64,000 nucleotides of DNA from Phylloscopus collybita (lineage: Eukaryota > Chordata > Aves > Passeriformes > Phylloscopidae): positions 8,384,001 through 8,448,000 of the forward strand of contig JAJNNQ010000027.1 in the NCBI GenBank assembly GCA_027886175.1, read 5' to 3'. This document shows, one piece after another, positions 23,798 to 37,400 of this stretch. Numbering within the stretch: position 1 is the stretch's first letter; each line of letters opens with the position of its first letter. The position numbers and the translations under genes were made by a program. Below the pieces are notes generated by a model, which worked only from the letters and a program-made list of their open reading frames with translations, searched no databases and was not told the origin of the DNA.

Positions 23798-26389
23798 CTG
23801 GAAACCAGCAGGACAGGCGGGTCACAGAGCCACAGACAGGGTCAGGCTGGAAGGGGTCTCTGGAGATTACTTTGGACAAGATCCAGACCTAAACAGGATC
23901 AGCTGGATCTCCCTCTTCAGAGAGGGGATGGGGCAGATGCTCCAGTATTTCACCAACCTTCATGGCCCTGCCCTGGATGCACTCTGCTGGGCCCACAGAA
24001 TCTTATTTGGTGTCAGATACAGCACTTGCATCTCACCAGTGCACAGTAGAAGGGAGGTCCCCTCCCTTGACTGCTGGGGACACTCTCCCCAACCACAGTC
24101 CTGGTGCTGCCAGAGGAACACACTGCTGGCCACAAATAGCATCTGCTGAACCCCTTTGCAAGAGGTCACATGAGCAAAAGCCAGCTAAGGGGAGAGAAGG
24201 GCACTGGGGAGAACAAGCCCAGGAGGTTATCAGCCAGCCAGAAACATCCCAAAAATCCTCCTGAAGCCCAGGAATGGCCACAGGCCCAACCTGCTCCCAG
24301 CAAGTCTCCTCATGAAGCGTAAAAGAGTCCCAACTGCTGCTTTTCCTGTGGGCTATTTGCAGCTCCCACTGGGTTAAGCCCTGGAACAGAGGAGGTTTGT
24401 GCTTTTCTGCAGCGTGACTGGGAGGTGGGTGAAAGATCTGGGGGGGGTCAGAGGATTGGTGGGAGCAGGAGTCGCAGGAAGAGAGGACTCATCCTCACCC
24501 CCATCCAAATGCAAGGGCTGTGTTGGGGCTAGCCTCAAGGGCTGCTCTGTGAAAACCCAGGCTGAGTCACAAAACCCCTCTGGCACAGATCTGCAACAGC
24601 CCATTTGTCCTGATCTGCTGAGCAGAAGCCAGGCTTGCTGCAGCACCCCTTATAGAACAGGGGTGCCCCTGCCCAGGCTTCATCTACCAGGTGCTGTGGC
24701 CTGGGAACATCTTGGGGGGACTTGTGTGATTTCGAGAATTGGGGTGGTGGGGGCAGCACATTTCTAAAAGTCTGTCTCCACAAAACCTCTCATTTTCAAG
24801 TGTCCTTCTAAGTTAAGGAGACCAGAGATGACAAAACACATGCTCTACGTCAGAGAATGCATGGAGCTTAACAAAATGAATGGTATGGTAGTACCTCTTA
24901 CAAAAGTAAGTCTCTTAAAAACAATGTTTATAGGTCTCCAGTACTCATCTGGTATTGGGGAAACGACCAGGACTAAAATATAAAGGAATGTAAAACAAGA
25001 AGCAAAGAGCAGTAAAAGCCTGAAACTCTGTGAATGGCAGAAATTACCAGTCACCCACAACTGTTTCCTTTAAATGGAAACTAAGTAGGGTAGAAAAATT
25101 TTGAGGATGATAGAAAGAAAAAAAAAAATTACTCTGCCCTTGATGTGGTACCAGGATCAGGAAGGAAGGACTGCCTACATGGACACAAGGTCATCACCAC
25201 ATTCCAGTCCCACTGTACCAGTAGCACCCCATAACAGACAGGAATCAGCTTAAAATCCTCTCCAGCTCAGTTTTTTTTTAACATTCCCACAGATTTAGAT
25301 ATTGGTTTATGTTTTTGTAAATCCTCTCTCTTCCAGTGTTTTCTGTTTAACTATCAGCTTTACCTCCTCCTACTGTGAACTGCAAATTCATCTCTGCTTT
25401 GTTTCACCAGTAATCCTGCCCAGTACTAGGGACAATACTGGAGGAGAATGCTAGAATGTGTCTCCAGTGAGGGATCTGACCCAGAGGGAACAGGGAGCTC
25501 CCTTCTTGCTGAGTAAACAGTAGAGACTCATCCAGTGCTCTGAGCACCTTGAAATCCATTTGCTGATGTGCAGCACATCGAGCAGCGGTAGAGCATTGAA
25601 GCTCCAAGTCACCAAGGGCACAGCAGAGGGGGAGCTGAGTTACAGCAGGCTGCAAGGAGCCAAGGCATGGCTACAAAGATGGGCCCCAAGGCTACCAGGT
25701 GTCTGCACTCTTCTAGTTTCCCTGTTCATGTGTCTGGTGTGGCCTTGTGCACCTCCAGACAAGGGCTCACACCATGGAGCCACTGGTGCTGTGGCCCAAA
25801 GGCAGCCAGAAATGCCACTGAGCTGGGAGGATGAAATTCCTCCCCCTTGCCCTTTGCATAACATTACAGGTGCAGCAGGAGCTGGCAAAACTGTTCAGGA
25901 GACATTTATCACTCCTTCCCTTTCTGAAACTAGCAATTATTCCAATGATTAGCATTGTTAGGATTTATTATAAAGACACAACCACCATTTCAGATCGTTG
26001 CCGTTCTCCAGCTCTCATGGATAGGGACAATTATCACCCACCTTCCCTTGTCCCTCTGTCACTTCAGGTTCTGTAATTACCTGGACTATCCTGCCTTCAG
26101 CCCCATGGATAAGGAAGCAGGTGATTACCCTGCGATGCTCTGATCCCCTCACTCATCCTGGCTCTGCTCAGAGGAAGCCATTCAACAAGGAGTCCCACTC
26201 CACCTCACACAGAGGCAGAGGGGATGCAGGAAAGGGAGGCAAGAACGTGCCCGTGGGCACCCATCCCAGCAGGGATGGCACCCTCCCACCTGGGCAGCAG
26301 GGCCAGCCCTGCACAAACACCCAGGGCTCAGGGACCAGCCCCAGCTGCTGGTGCTGACAGGCCTCCACTGTGAATACAAAACCTCTATT

Positions 26390-26590
26390 TCTGGGCAAGC
26401 ACTATCTCATTGAAATTTAAGCAATTCTGTTAATTAACGGGGTCTGAAGCATTTTATAATGAAAATGATTCATGTCAGCACAATAGTGATGAATTGGGAT
26501 GAGAGGGAAAAAGCTCATGCATTCACCAAGGCTGTAATGACTTAACTGAGCTGCTCGTAATGATATGGCTCATAATATGCCATGCAAGAT
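26390..26590. promoter_or_regulatory. Candidate conserved non-coding element
   Basis: An AT-rich island with TTCTGTTAATTAACGGGG, TTTTATAATGAAAATGATTC and CTCGTAATGATATGG. TTAATTAA is a palindromic homeodomain-dimer word. No open frame of note. Confidence 0.35.
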
Positions 26591-29500
26591 GGGAGAAAAG
26601 TGCTCAGGCACTTCTCAGAACACCTCCAAGGTCACTTGTCCCAACGGGGAGCAAGTCCAGGCCATTTGGCACATGCAGAGTAGGGCAAATGTCCCCAGCC
26701 AGCTCCTGTCCCTCCAGCACAAGGTAGACAAAATCTTTGCTTGTGGCAGAGGTGAAGACTGATCAGAAACTCCCTCTCATGATGTTGCGTGTTCAGTCCA
26801 TCCTGGAAAGATGGGGATCTGCTGCAGACAAACTGCCAGGCCACCAGGAGCCCCATCAGGATTGTCACTGGGACACTATTCCCAAACTGCATGGGCCACA
26901 CCAGCCCACCAGCCCAAGTGTCAGGATGGTTTTGTCTTCTAGACCAAGGTACCACTCACCATTTGCTAATGGCTGTGGCAAATTAGGGTCTCCACACATG
27001 CTCCACATCCATGTAGCACTAAGGGCCACCAGCAGCAAACCCACATGGTCCCATCTTTCAGAGCCAAGATAGTCTCTGCTCCCAAAACCTGACCCCCAGG
27101 GACTCTGCAAGGAAGCTGCAGGGGATGGAGACAGACTTTCCTCCAGGCTGCACAGAGAGCACAGAAAAGTCATTGCTATCATCTTCCAAGATTCACCTTC
27201 TTTCCAGCTGGAAAAACTGACAAACTCTGTCTTTCCCAGACACTGCTAACAAAGCAAGAACAACTTCGAGCTCAGACTTGTCTCCCCCACTCTTGTCAGT
27301 ATCTGTTATAGCTGAATAATGTGGACACATGGTGGCATACCCTCTGGTACAAGGCACATGTGGCTTTCCAGCATGATCCAGATTAATCAGTATAATTACC
27401 AGGCAAGGGGACACTAACAGCATCACATAAATACCACTGAATCTGCTCCAACTGCAGACTCTCTTTGGATGATAAAAACAAAGCAGGACAAAGCACTCAG
27501 CAGGTAAGTGCCTTCCAGGAACCCCATCATTATGGGCTTTGCTCTGCTCTCAGGTACCTCTAGGTCAGATGTCCATGTCCTCAGAGACTGCCTGGACAAG
27601 GCACCTTCCAGCTGAGGGCAGGGGGAGCAATAAGCCAGAAAGTCATGGAGTAACCAACAGGGACCTATCCTAAGGAGGTTCCTGATCCGTCTACAGCTCA
27701 AAGCAGGCAGTCTTCAAAGCCAGATGATATTACCCTTGGCCATAAAGAGTCAAGTATTTAGTATCTCCAGCGATGGCAGTGTCACCATCATGGCGCCAAG
27801 CCTTGTCTTCCTGCCATCTGGGTCTTTTAACTGTGCATGCCTGAGAAGAATCTGGGTCTGTCTCCTCTACCCTCTCTTATTTAGCTGGATAATACAGATT
27901 TCTTTCTGCCAGCAGCCCGGTCAGTTAGATCAAACCCATCTCTGCCTCAGGCCAGGAATGGCAAGGTACCTGCCAAACAGACTGCAGATTCCTCACCTGT
28001 GCCCTCACCAGCCTGCAGGGACACCGAAATACCAATATATCTGCCAAGACATGAGTCCTGCTGGAAGCATACATCCTGAAGGAGGTCAGCCCTTGCAGAA
28101 GAGGTCTTGGCCCTAAGAACCAGCACTTCAGCCACCCTCCAGCCCCCCATCCTGTCCTTCAGCTCAGCACAATTTGGGAGGCAGAAGCTAAAGGTGCTTT
28201 GAGAGAAATATGAGGCACAAAGGGTCAGGAAGTTCATGGAGCACCTAAAAAGGGCTTGTTCCAGGCTGCAATCAGCCTTGCTCATGCCAGTGCAGGGACA
28301 GCAGACTCACTTCCTTTGTCCCTTCTTTTAGCAGCTAAGTCCCTTATCATTTAACATTAATTCCCTTGGCACATTAGTAGATACACTCTAATTTCCTCAA
28401 GATACCAAACATACAATTTGGTCCCAAATCAGCTGAAGTTCCTGCACAAGTCTCAGAAAAGGGCTGTTAATGTTCAATCTTGCTAACAAGAGGAATCCCC
28501 TTAAATAAATGTGGCTTCTCTGCAGGCTCTTGTGCCTCACACTCAGACTTCCCTCTCTGCCTGTGCACAGCTCTGGTGGATAAGGGACAGGGATGGGGCA
28601 CGGACCTGCACAACCCCCATGGCACACAGGAACACACATGTACTGATACCTCTGTGTTTCCAGGCACCAAGGAACATTTTTAACAAACTGGCAAGAGTAG
28701 CAGAGAAATGTGTTCTGCCTCCCACCAGCACATCACACAGATGAACAGCTCATCAGCCCAGCACAGTGTGCAGCAGGCTCCCAGACACAGCTCCTCTCCC
28801 AGTCCAGCCTTACTGCCCCAGGAGCAGGGCTGTGGTCTGTCTCCAAACAGAGCAAAGCTGGCAGGTAGGGATGAAACAACCAAGGACTGCACACAAATAA
28901 CCATCAGCTTCATCCCAGCAGGTCAGTATCTCCATTCTCCCAGCCATAAAAAGCTCCACTGGCTCAGTCTTTAAATCAGGACACAGGCTCTAGAACTCAG
29001 GAGCTGGTTTAAGTCATCACAAATGCTAAACTGCATTTCAAATACCTTCTGAATTCTTCTGCCTTTTCCCTGCATTCAGCAGAGTGACAGATTTGAAGAG
29101 CAACCCCTTCCTTATGGTAAAAAGCCAGGTTCCCATGCACACCCCCAAAATGACAAGCTGGCTTTTAAGGAAAGCACCAAACATCACAAAACCTATGGTG
29201 TTACATGCTCTGGTTGCTCTACAGCACTCAATAACCCTACAAAGGGATGCACAAGACTGCTGGAAACGGGGGCACCAGGTTGTGGGGTGTTGAGCAGTTC
29301 CAGGTTCTCTCCCAAGGAAGGCTGTGTGCAAGGGATCACAGGCAGCAGTGAGTCTCCAGCCACACTGCCCAGGGATAAGAAAGGGCACTGCAAAGGACAT
29401 GGCAACAGACATGAGCAGGCAGGCACAGATGTGAAAACAAGAGATTTGCCCCTATAAAGGTGAATAATCTGCAGTGGTACAGAAAATGCAGGGTGATATA

Positions 29501-31959
29501 AAACAGCATAAGAACACAGCCTGTGGATTTAAATGCACAAATTTCTCCTCTCATGTAAATGCATTGAGAGTGCCCACACTCAGGTGCATGTCTCTGTATT
29601 GGAAAAGCATAAACTTGAAAGATCTTGGTGAGGATGAGATTCCTGGAGCTGGAACAAGAGCTGCCACTAAACCTCCCACTCTGTGTAACTCTGGGTAGAG
29701 CTGGGCTTATGGTTCAGCAGTGGTGAGGGGGACTCTGCTGTCAGATTAGCACTCTCACCCAGAGCCAGCACCCACCATAGCAGCAGAAGAGGCTGTTTCC
29801 CACTGGAAACAGCAGGGCAGAGCTGTGTGCTGGTTGCTGTGAGAGCACAGCAACCTCAGCAGATCAGGGCAGCCACAGCACAGGCACTGCTGCTCACCTG
29901 ATGCAAGGAGCAAAGATTGGCTGCACCCTGTCAGAGTGAGGAAGGCAGCACAAAGCTTACAAAGCTTAATGCCTGCAGGCTCTTGCAACAAGCCACAAGG
30001 ATATTCTTACAGTTGGCAAGAAAACCTTGCCTCAAAATCTTATGCATACAAAGCTCCCCACTCACATGAAAAAAAGCCAGCCTAGACCTTCAGCACACAC
30101 GGGTGAAGTTCTTGAACCTGATTTGGTGTACACAACACAAGTTTCAGTCTCTGAAACTAATCTCAAAGCATGAGAGTGGCTGGTGTATATGAAAGAAAGA
30201 AAAGCTCATGTGCATCAGCTGTGCTTTCTCTTCATCATTTAATTCTGGAACCTTCCTACAGCATAAATGCCATACTGCTGCTCCCACTATTCCAGTGGAG
30301 CCATTTAGATGCTTGTCTCCTTCCAAAAAGACACGAGATGCTACAGGCATTCAAGGCTTACTGAGTGGCAGAGCTTGGCATAGCACAGCATCCAGACAGT
30401 TTGGGACTGCCTGTGAAAGGTCCATTGAATATGAAATCCCAGCTGAACACTACAGCTGGTAACATCCAAGAACAGGAAACTACAAGAAAAAAAGTCAGCT
30501 ACACATGGCCCATGCTCTGTACTCAAGCATAGAAACCACTTTTGCACATGCCACGCCTGTGCTATGAACGAGGGTGTGGGAAGAGCACAAGGCAAGGAAA
30601 GAAGGAAGAAAGAACCTGTGTTGGAAGGGGCCAGGGGTTGAGGTGGTGTGCAAGGCAGCACATGCATGCATGGAGCTGCAAGAAACGGCAGAGAAGGAGG
30701 TCAAAACCAAAAAGGGAAATCAAATTGTTCTTCATTATCATATATTATAAGAAATGTAACATGCCAGGTTTTTATGGTTCTTTTTATGGCCATTAATAAC
30801 AATGGTGGCTCTGAGAGCTACGCTGCTGCTATGGATAATTAAATCTTATGCTCAGGGCAGAAGCTGGGCCACCCCAGGCAATCAGACCTGTGCAGCATAA
30901 AGACTTATTCTAACAGAATAAGAATGGGAGCAGGTTGGGGTGTGCTGGGATGGATATGATGACACCATGTACCCCTGCAGCACTGCTGCATGCACACGGG
31001 CCAGCGCTAACAGAGGGGCACAGGACAGGCTGCAGCCACAACTTGAGTGGCTGATGGGCGGAGCTGCAGCCCTGCAGTTCCTGCAGCGCTGGTGAGGCAG
31101 CTGCCACAGGCCATTTGCAGCTCAGACACCACCAGAGTCAGCCCCAACACCTGTGTTAGCAGCCAGATATCCTGGGAACAGACATGCTCAAGAGGGGCCA
31201 GAGCCTTCTGCAGACTGTCAGCAATTCTGCTTTTATGAAATGCAAGGAAGCAAAACAGTAAATCAACCCCCCAGTGTATGAAACAGCCAGCTTGAGAATT
31301 AAGACACAAAAAGTCAAGGAATCAAGAAGCTTGGATTCCCAGAGTGACATTAATTCTCACCACAGTCCCACAGGGCACATTTTAGTTTATGCCTTAATAC
31401 AGAGCATTAATGTGGCAGGAAGCTGAGCCTCTGCACGTCCTGGCTTGTGCAGTTTGCTCCCAGTGGTCCCTCTCCATCCCAGCAGCCAGACTTCCATACA
31501 CACAAATCTGTCTCAGATTAACAGGATCTCACGTGCACCCGAATTTTCAGTGTTTAGCCTATTGTTCCTACACACACAATGTAAACCAAAGCAAATCTGG
31601 GAGAGAAGAGAGTCCAGGTGCACCAGGCTGGTGGCAGAGCCAGGACCAGCTTCGCCATGTGCACCAGACCATTGTTAGGAGGTGCAGGGTTTCTAGCAGA
31701 TGGAGAGGCTCAGGCACACAGACCTTTACACTCCCCTTACACCAGCATCTCCAAACAGATTTCACTCCAAGATAAAAACAGCCTTAGAAAATATCTATCA
31801 GCACAGACACAGATCAGCCTGACAGAGACTTGGTACTTCAGCCCAGGGGTTGATCTCAGTTCATGCCACTGTGGTTCAGCAATAGGGTGGGGAGGACTTT
31901 GCTGTCCAGTTTTCCAACACAAGCTGCAGCTCCTCAGCCTGCTTGTCCTTTGACAAATT

Positions 31960-32360
31960 TTCATTAAACTATGGGCACTTTACTGCATGCCTTGTGCCTT
32001 AAATATCCCTTATTAGCATTTGAGTGTCTTAGCTCCTTAGCAAGCTTGTGAGGCTCCCATTAAGGGTAATGAGAGTCAAACTCCTGGGAGGCAAGGAGAA
32101 TATATACCCCAACATCTCCTGGTTATGGTCTACTCTAACCAGTATGTCAGAGCATCATCTGCCAGGGATTTATTACAGAGGCATTTTACAACAGGCTCTA
32201 TTATAAGTTATTCAGGAATGGAGCAGCTTCTACTGTTCTTTCATTAAATATTAATAGAACATTTATAAACCTATCCTTAATTTAAAGTGTTACCTTTAAT
32301 CAAAGCCCTGGTGATAACGATGCAGCCTTTGGTAAGGCCCCTTTGGTAGTATTTAAACCT
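31960..32360. promoter_or_regulatory. Candidate conserved non-coding element 3' side of exon 3
   Basis: Four hundred bases of AT-rich unique sequence with words such as CCTTAAATATCCCTTATTAG, CATTAAATATTAATAG and TTACCTTTAATCAAAGC (a TCF/LEF-like CTTTAATCAAAG core, 32293-32304). It ends about 300 bases from exon 3. Confidence 0.4.
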
Positions 32361-32661
32361 TCTACACTGAAGTTTTATGTGCCTGTGGGGGCATTCCTGC
32401 TCCAGGCAGAGAGGATCTCTGGCCAGTGCAGGTGCAGACCAGGCACTCTGGGCTGGCAGCTGCAGATCCTGCCTGCTGCAGGCAGGGCATGGAGCTGGGG
32501 AGCAGCCTGAGCAGGGCTGCTGAGCTTCCTCTCCAACACCCCTGCCAGGAGTATCCAGCATCAGCGGCCAGCAGGGAGGCACAGATCTGCTGGCTCACAG
32601 TCACGCCCAGGACACAGCCCCTGTCAGGTGTCCTGGCCCCGCCCAGCTGGGTGCTGCTCAC

Positions 32662-32781
32662 CTGTTTTGCTGTCCACAGTGAAGTGCTGCTCCCCCTCCA
32701 GCACACTGTAGACCACCCGGGCACTGCTCCCATAGGTGGGGTCGTCGGCGTCAGAGGCCATCACCTGCATCACAGAGGTGC
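32662..32781 (-). CDS. CDH22: CDH22 coding exon 3: EC2, first half
   Basis: The 120-bp exon completes G174, encodes residues 175-213 and leaves one base of codon 214. The acceptor is CCTGCAG and the donor is ACAG|GTGAGC. It reads [20 protein letters not shown] and continues to HFTVDSKT. The DADDP motif (residues 184-188) supplies calcium ligands for the EC1-EC2 junction. The isolated position, 9.6 kb from exon 2 and 8.9 kb from exon 4, leaves two of the gene's largest introns on either side. No ATG lies near its start, so it is easy to miss in a scan for complete open frames; it was found by reading for the expected EC2 strand and splice sites. Confidence 0.95.
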
Positions 32782-33344
32782 CTGCAGCAGGGACAAGGAG
32801 GAAAACAGAGAGTCAGGCAGGGCCTGAAACAGAAGAGCAACACAGATCTCAGAGCAGGGCCCAACACTGATTTTTTGCAAATGATGAAAGAAAAGAGAAC
32901 AGCTAGGTGCAAATGTAGTATCACCTCCCCACCAAACGTCTGAACGCCAGGATTCCAGACACATTGCTGCCAATGCCTCTGGTGTGCTGCAGAGGGGCAG
33001 CAGGGATGAGATCCTGGGCCATCCTGGGGCAGGACCTGCTCTCCAGGAGATCACTGGTCTGAACAGCTGGGAGATTTTCTCCCAGTAGCCTTCTACTGGA
33101 CCATCTGGGAATGAGCTGGGGATGTCAAACTCACACCTCCCTTCCTGTCAGCACAGAGTGACATGGTCACCACCAGACCACAGAGGGACCACCCAGCTGG
33201 GGCCTGAGCCACACTGCAGCACCACTGCAGCAGGCAGACCTGCACAGGGACAACAGCCTGAGGAGACGAAAGGCATCCACTTGCCCAGAGCCAGACATAG
33301 CACCAGGTCCTCATGCTCTACACGTAGCAGGGCAGGAGGCCTAT

Positions 33345-33480
33345 AAATTGGATAAAAGTCCATCAAATGTCTGCAATTAAGTTATTGATTTTCAAGGCTG
33401 CCTCATTAAACTGGGTAGTTCACTTCAACTGTCCCTGTGATGGCTTTAATTTGACATCATGTTCAATTTAACAAAAGCAG
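33345..33480. promoter_or_regulatory. Candidate conserved non-coding element 5' side of exon 3
   Basis: An AT-rich stretch including TGCAATTAAGTTATTGATTT and GGCTTTAATTTGACATC in a GC-rich setting. No coding frame. Confidence 0.3.
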
Positions 33481-34357
33481 AACCCAGGACATGAGGGTGT
33501 GGGCAGGAGCAAAGGGGCTGAGATCTACAGAGAGAACAGAAGAAAGGAAGGAAGGGAAGCCTACCCCCTACCTACAGACACCTTGAGAAAGAAGGTGGTG
33601 TGACCAAAGCACTGTGAGGACAGGCTACCCTGTTTCATCTGTAGCACCAGACTCAGTGCATTCCTGAGCCCAGAGGTCAAGCACTGGCCCCAGTCAGTCA
33701 GAAGCAGCCTCTGTTCCTATGTCACAGGAGGCAGATATGGAGCTGAAACCATCCAGAGGGGGATGAGGACCTTCAGTCCCTGGTGCCTTGCTCCTCCTTT
33801 GTCAGGAGACCACAAGCACAGAGCCTGCAGGTAAGCCAGGGATTTCCTGCACCAGCCCTGCCCGGACTCAGGCAGGAGATGAGGCAGCATAGACAGCAGT
33901 GCTGCTGTGAGCAGCTGGGATGCCCACGCTCCCCTCAGTCCAGTTCACTCTGATCTCCTGGAAAGGGTGCTCACTGAGGGAAACAAGCAGTTACCATGGT
34001 TGCTTTTCATTCTCCCTAGCAGCCTTCTCAGAGCTGCAGCTCTGCTGATAACAGGAGAATTCCCCTCACCAGTCTTCAGCAACAAGCTAGTTTGAGTCAA
34101 CTTATTTATGCTTTGCTGTCTCCAGTGAAGTTATGGTACATCCCTGCCAGGCACGTCCAGATTTTACACCACGGCAATACTGGCTCTCTGCCCTGCAAAT
34201 GACTGTTTAGGAAATAATATTGTTGCATTTCCCCTCCTCTCCCTGCCAGAACACAACTCCTTCAAGCAGGTATGAGCCAAGGCAGATCCCCCCGCACCAG
34301 CACTGCACATTTTCTCGGGCAGCCTGGCATGTTCCCCGGGGAAGCTTCTGATCAAAA

Positions 34358-34360
<3 letters not shown>

Positions 34361-34415
<55 letters not shown>
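34361..34415. repeat. Poly-A tract, 55 bases
   Basis: An uninterrupted run of 55 adenines follows ATCAAAAAGC. There is no AATAAA signal, no recognisable retrocopy upstream and no obvious target-site duplication, so it is reported simply as a homopolymer. The length may be inexact because of sequencing. Confidence 0.97.
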
Positions 34416-34417
<2 letters not shown>

Positions 34418-37400
34418 CCACAGAAGGGAAATGACACCAGGGTTTCCAAGCATCCTTCTCCCAGCTGCAGTAGAGAATGCAGTAGAGAAGCCTGCTAGGG
34501 ATGCTGGAGGTGCCAAAGTCTGGGAATCACAGAAAGCAGTATCTGCCCCAGGGAACAGGAGAGGGCTACCCCTGCACAGCCTGAAAGCAATCAGCTGAGC
34601 GCCTGGTGTCCACAGCAGCACCCGCTCCTGCACCTGCAGCGCAGGCAGAACCTGCTGACTGCACAAACATCCCATGCTCCAAGAACCACTTGTTCCTGCT
34701 GAGGGTTAGGAGATTCAGAACTCACGCACAGGTACCCAAGCCCATCAGTCATTTCCCTGCCCTTGCCCTGTATACCCTGTATCAGGACTGTACATTTGCA
34801 GACAGATCGGGTGCCCCAAGGACCACACCACAGCCTCCTGTTCCAGCCTTTGTGCAGTCATGTCAGCCCAGGGATCATTAGAGACAGGCTGGCCACAGTG
34901 AATGTTTGCACCAGACTCTGCATCTCAAGATGCATTCACTCCATTGCATAACTCACCTCCTAATCCATCCCTGTCAGACACAGCTGTACTCCCTCTGTTC
35001 CAGTATTTATCTGAATGCTGCAAAACTGCAGAATCTGAAGAGGAGGCAGGACCTGTGCCCACCCAGGGCACAGTTTGTCTCACCATTCTAAGCCATGCCT
35101 TGGACAGGTGAGGTAGGCTGCTGCTCTCAGGCTTCCTGTGCCAGCACTGAAAGCTCCTGGCCCGCAGCTGCTGGGCACTCCCAAGAACCAGAGCAACAGG
35201 GCAGCAGATCCAGCTCCAGGTCCCAGGGGTGAGCCTCATGTTTGTGACCAGAGTTTTCTGCTCTAGGGCAAGGGAAACCAAGAAGCACGAGGAACATTGC
35301 AGCAAGACACCTTTACTCAGAGGCAGAAAGGGGGCACAGTGCCCTTGGGCTGCCACCAGCAATGCCAGAGGTGATGAAGGCTCTGCCCTTCCCCACCTGC
35401 CCTCACAACATCTCATTAACAAAACAGCAATATCAGGCAGGTAGGGAATGCTGACCCCACTTTGTGCCTTGACTTCTTGTCAGTGAAGGTGCATTGCAGC
35501 CTGCTCAAGGCCACCTAAAGGGTACCAGGAATTTACTAGTTCAACTTCCCAGCATCCTCCCCTAACCTCCACTTATCCCTTTCCCACCCACTCTCTTTCC
35601 ATGTGAAGAGCAATGGTATTCAATTTCAGCTTAACCTGGTCCCCTCCTTCCTACAGAGACAAGCTTTCCCTGGCTCCCACCCTGCTCCAATATTAGTCCC
35701 TGCTCTCTAAGCACAGCACTGCCCACAGCAAGTACAGAATGTACAGCTTTTATTTAGTTTTCTGGCACATGCCTTAGCCATAAAAGATACACTAAATAAA
35801 ATCTAAACATCCATCATGTACTCTATCACCCACCCTCCTATAACCAAGCAGCCTAAGCCTGTATCCAGAGAGATAATTAGATATGTAAAATGAGATAAGA
35901 CCTTGGTTCCTCCCCCGACCAGCTCACTCCACAGATCAGAGGAAGCCAACAATTTTACATAAAAAATTAACAGGTCAGAATCCATCTCTTATTCTTCCTC
36001 TGCAAAGGTGAGTTCTGGCACAGCAGATCAAACAAACCCTGATTTCCTCCAGAAGAAAGGGGGAGCAAGACCCTCACTTACAGAGCAATACTTCCCTCAG
36101 TCTAGCTGACTCTGGCTGCCCGCCACCCTCTGTCCCCATGGGCCCTGCTTGGGCTGTCCCCATTCCACACCCTGAGCCATCCTGGAGACCTGCCAGGGAG
36201 AGCAGCCAGCCCTCAGCTGTGCCAGCAGCATCCCTCCTCTGCTGTGAGCAGGGTCAACAGGGCAGGGAGGAGCTGCCCACACTGAGAGGTGCCCACAATG
36301 ATGCCCCAGGAGATGCAGGGTCTCTGCAGGGTCCCTTCCCAGCAGTGCAGAACTCAGCCTCCACAGCCACCCTGCCAGGCTGAGTGTCCCCAGGACTGGC
36401 AGGGCGCGGCAGTGCCCTGGATGGGATGGATGGGGCTCTGCAGGGCACCTCTGGAATAGCAATGCCTGTCCTGGAGTCTGTGACTGCCTTCCCACAGGAC
36501 CCAGTGCCTCTGGGGCCAGTCCCAGCAGCCCTGCATGAAGAAGGCTGATAGCTCCAGACCATTTGCTATGCCACTCACTCCAAACTCATTTAGCTAAAAG
36601 AAATGTTGACAGGCAAACTCCAAACACATCCATGAGCAGAGAGGCCCTGCACTGAATCCACAAGCAAGTGGCTGGGACGTGTCACTTCCCCAGGGACAGA
36701 AGTACATCCAGACTCTGGGCAAAAAAAGAGGCAAATGAGCAGAAGGAAAAACCAACACTTCCTAAATTTGACTCTCCCTCCTCATGGCAGCAGCCATTCT
36801 TCTGTGGTTTAACTAGAGGCTCTAGATGCTCTCCAGATCAGCTCTGGGGCTCAGTTGCCACCTTCAGCTCAGGCAGAGACCAGGGCCATGCTGAGAGCCC
36901 CTTCTGTGTGGATCTGGCCCGTTCCAGGACAGCACTCCAGCACTTTAGCCCTGCAGGACATCAGGGCCCCTGCAAGGAGTGCTGTGTCACATTCCCTGGC
37001 CTGATGCCAGTGTGCAGCACCCCCATCCCAGGTGCCTGGGTGCCATGGGGCAGGAGGCAGGTGGGCTTTTATAAACAATGCAATTTACAGCTATTGTCTG
37101 GCCCCAAACACCTGCAGCAGCTGATGCACCCCAGACACATTCAGGCAGAACATCAGGGAAAAAAATGAACCAGAGGAGCTTAAAAATTACTGGAGCAGAA
37201 GTGAGTTCCTTGCAATCTTGTGAGCATCCTGACTTGGTAGAAAGCCAGGCCCAGAGGAGATTCACTGCACAGCCCTCTCACCCCACAGGACAAGCCCAGG
37301 GGCAGTGACCTGGCAGGGTGCAATTGCCAGGAATGGGGACAGCCCAATTGCCAAATGTGCTACTGTGAAACTTCTTTTGGGGTGTCTGGCCAGAAGAGCC

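Larger units (their letters stand above)
23798..32661 (-). other. Intron between coding exons 3 and 4
   Basis: An 8.9-kb intron in phase 1. Candidate non-coding constrained blocks lie at 26390-26590, 30725-30860 and, close to exon 3, 31960-32360. No coding exon, RNA gene or sizeable repeat recognised. Confidence 0.9.

Noticed and set aside
34164..34675. Frames coding poly-Phe or poly-Lys
   Set aside because: They are translations of the poly-A tract.
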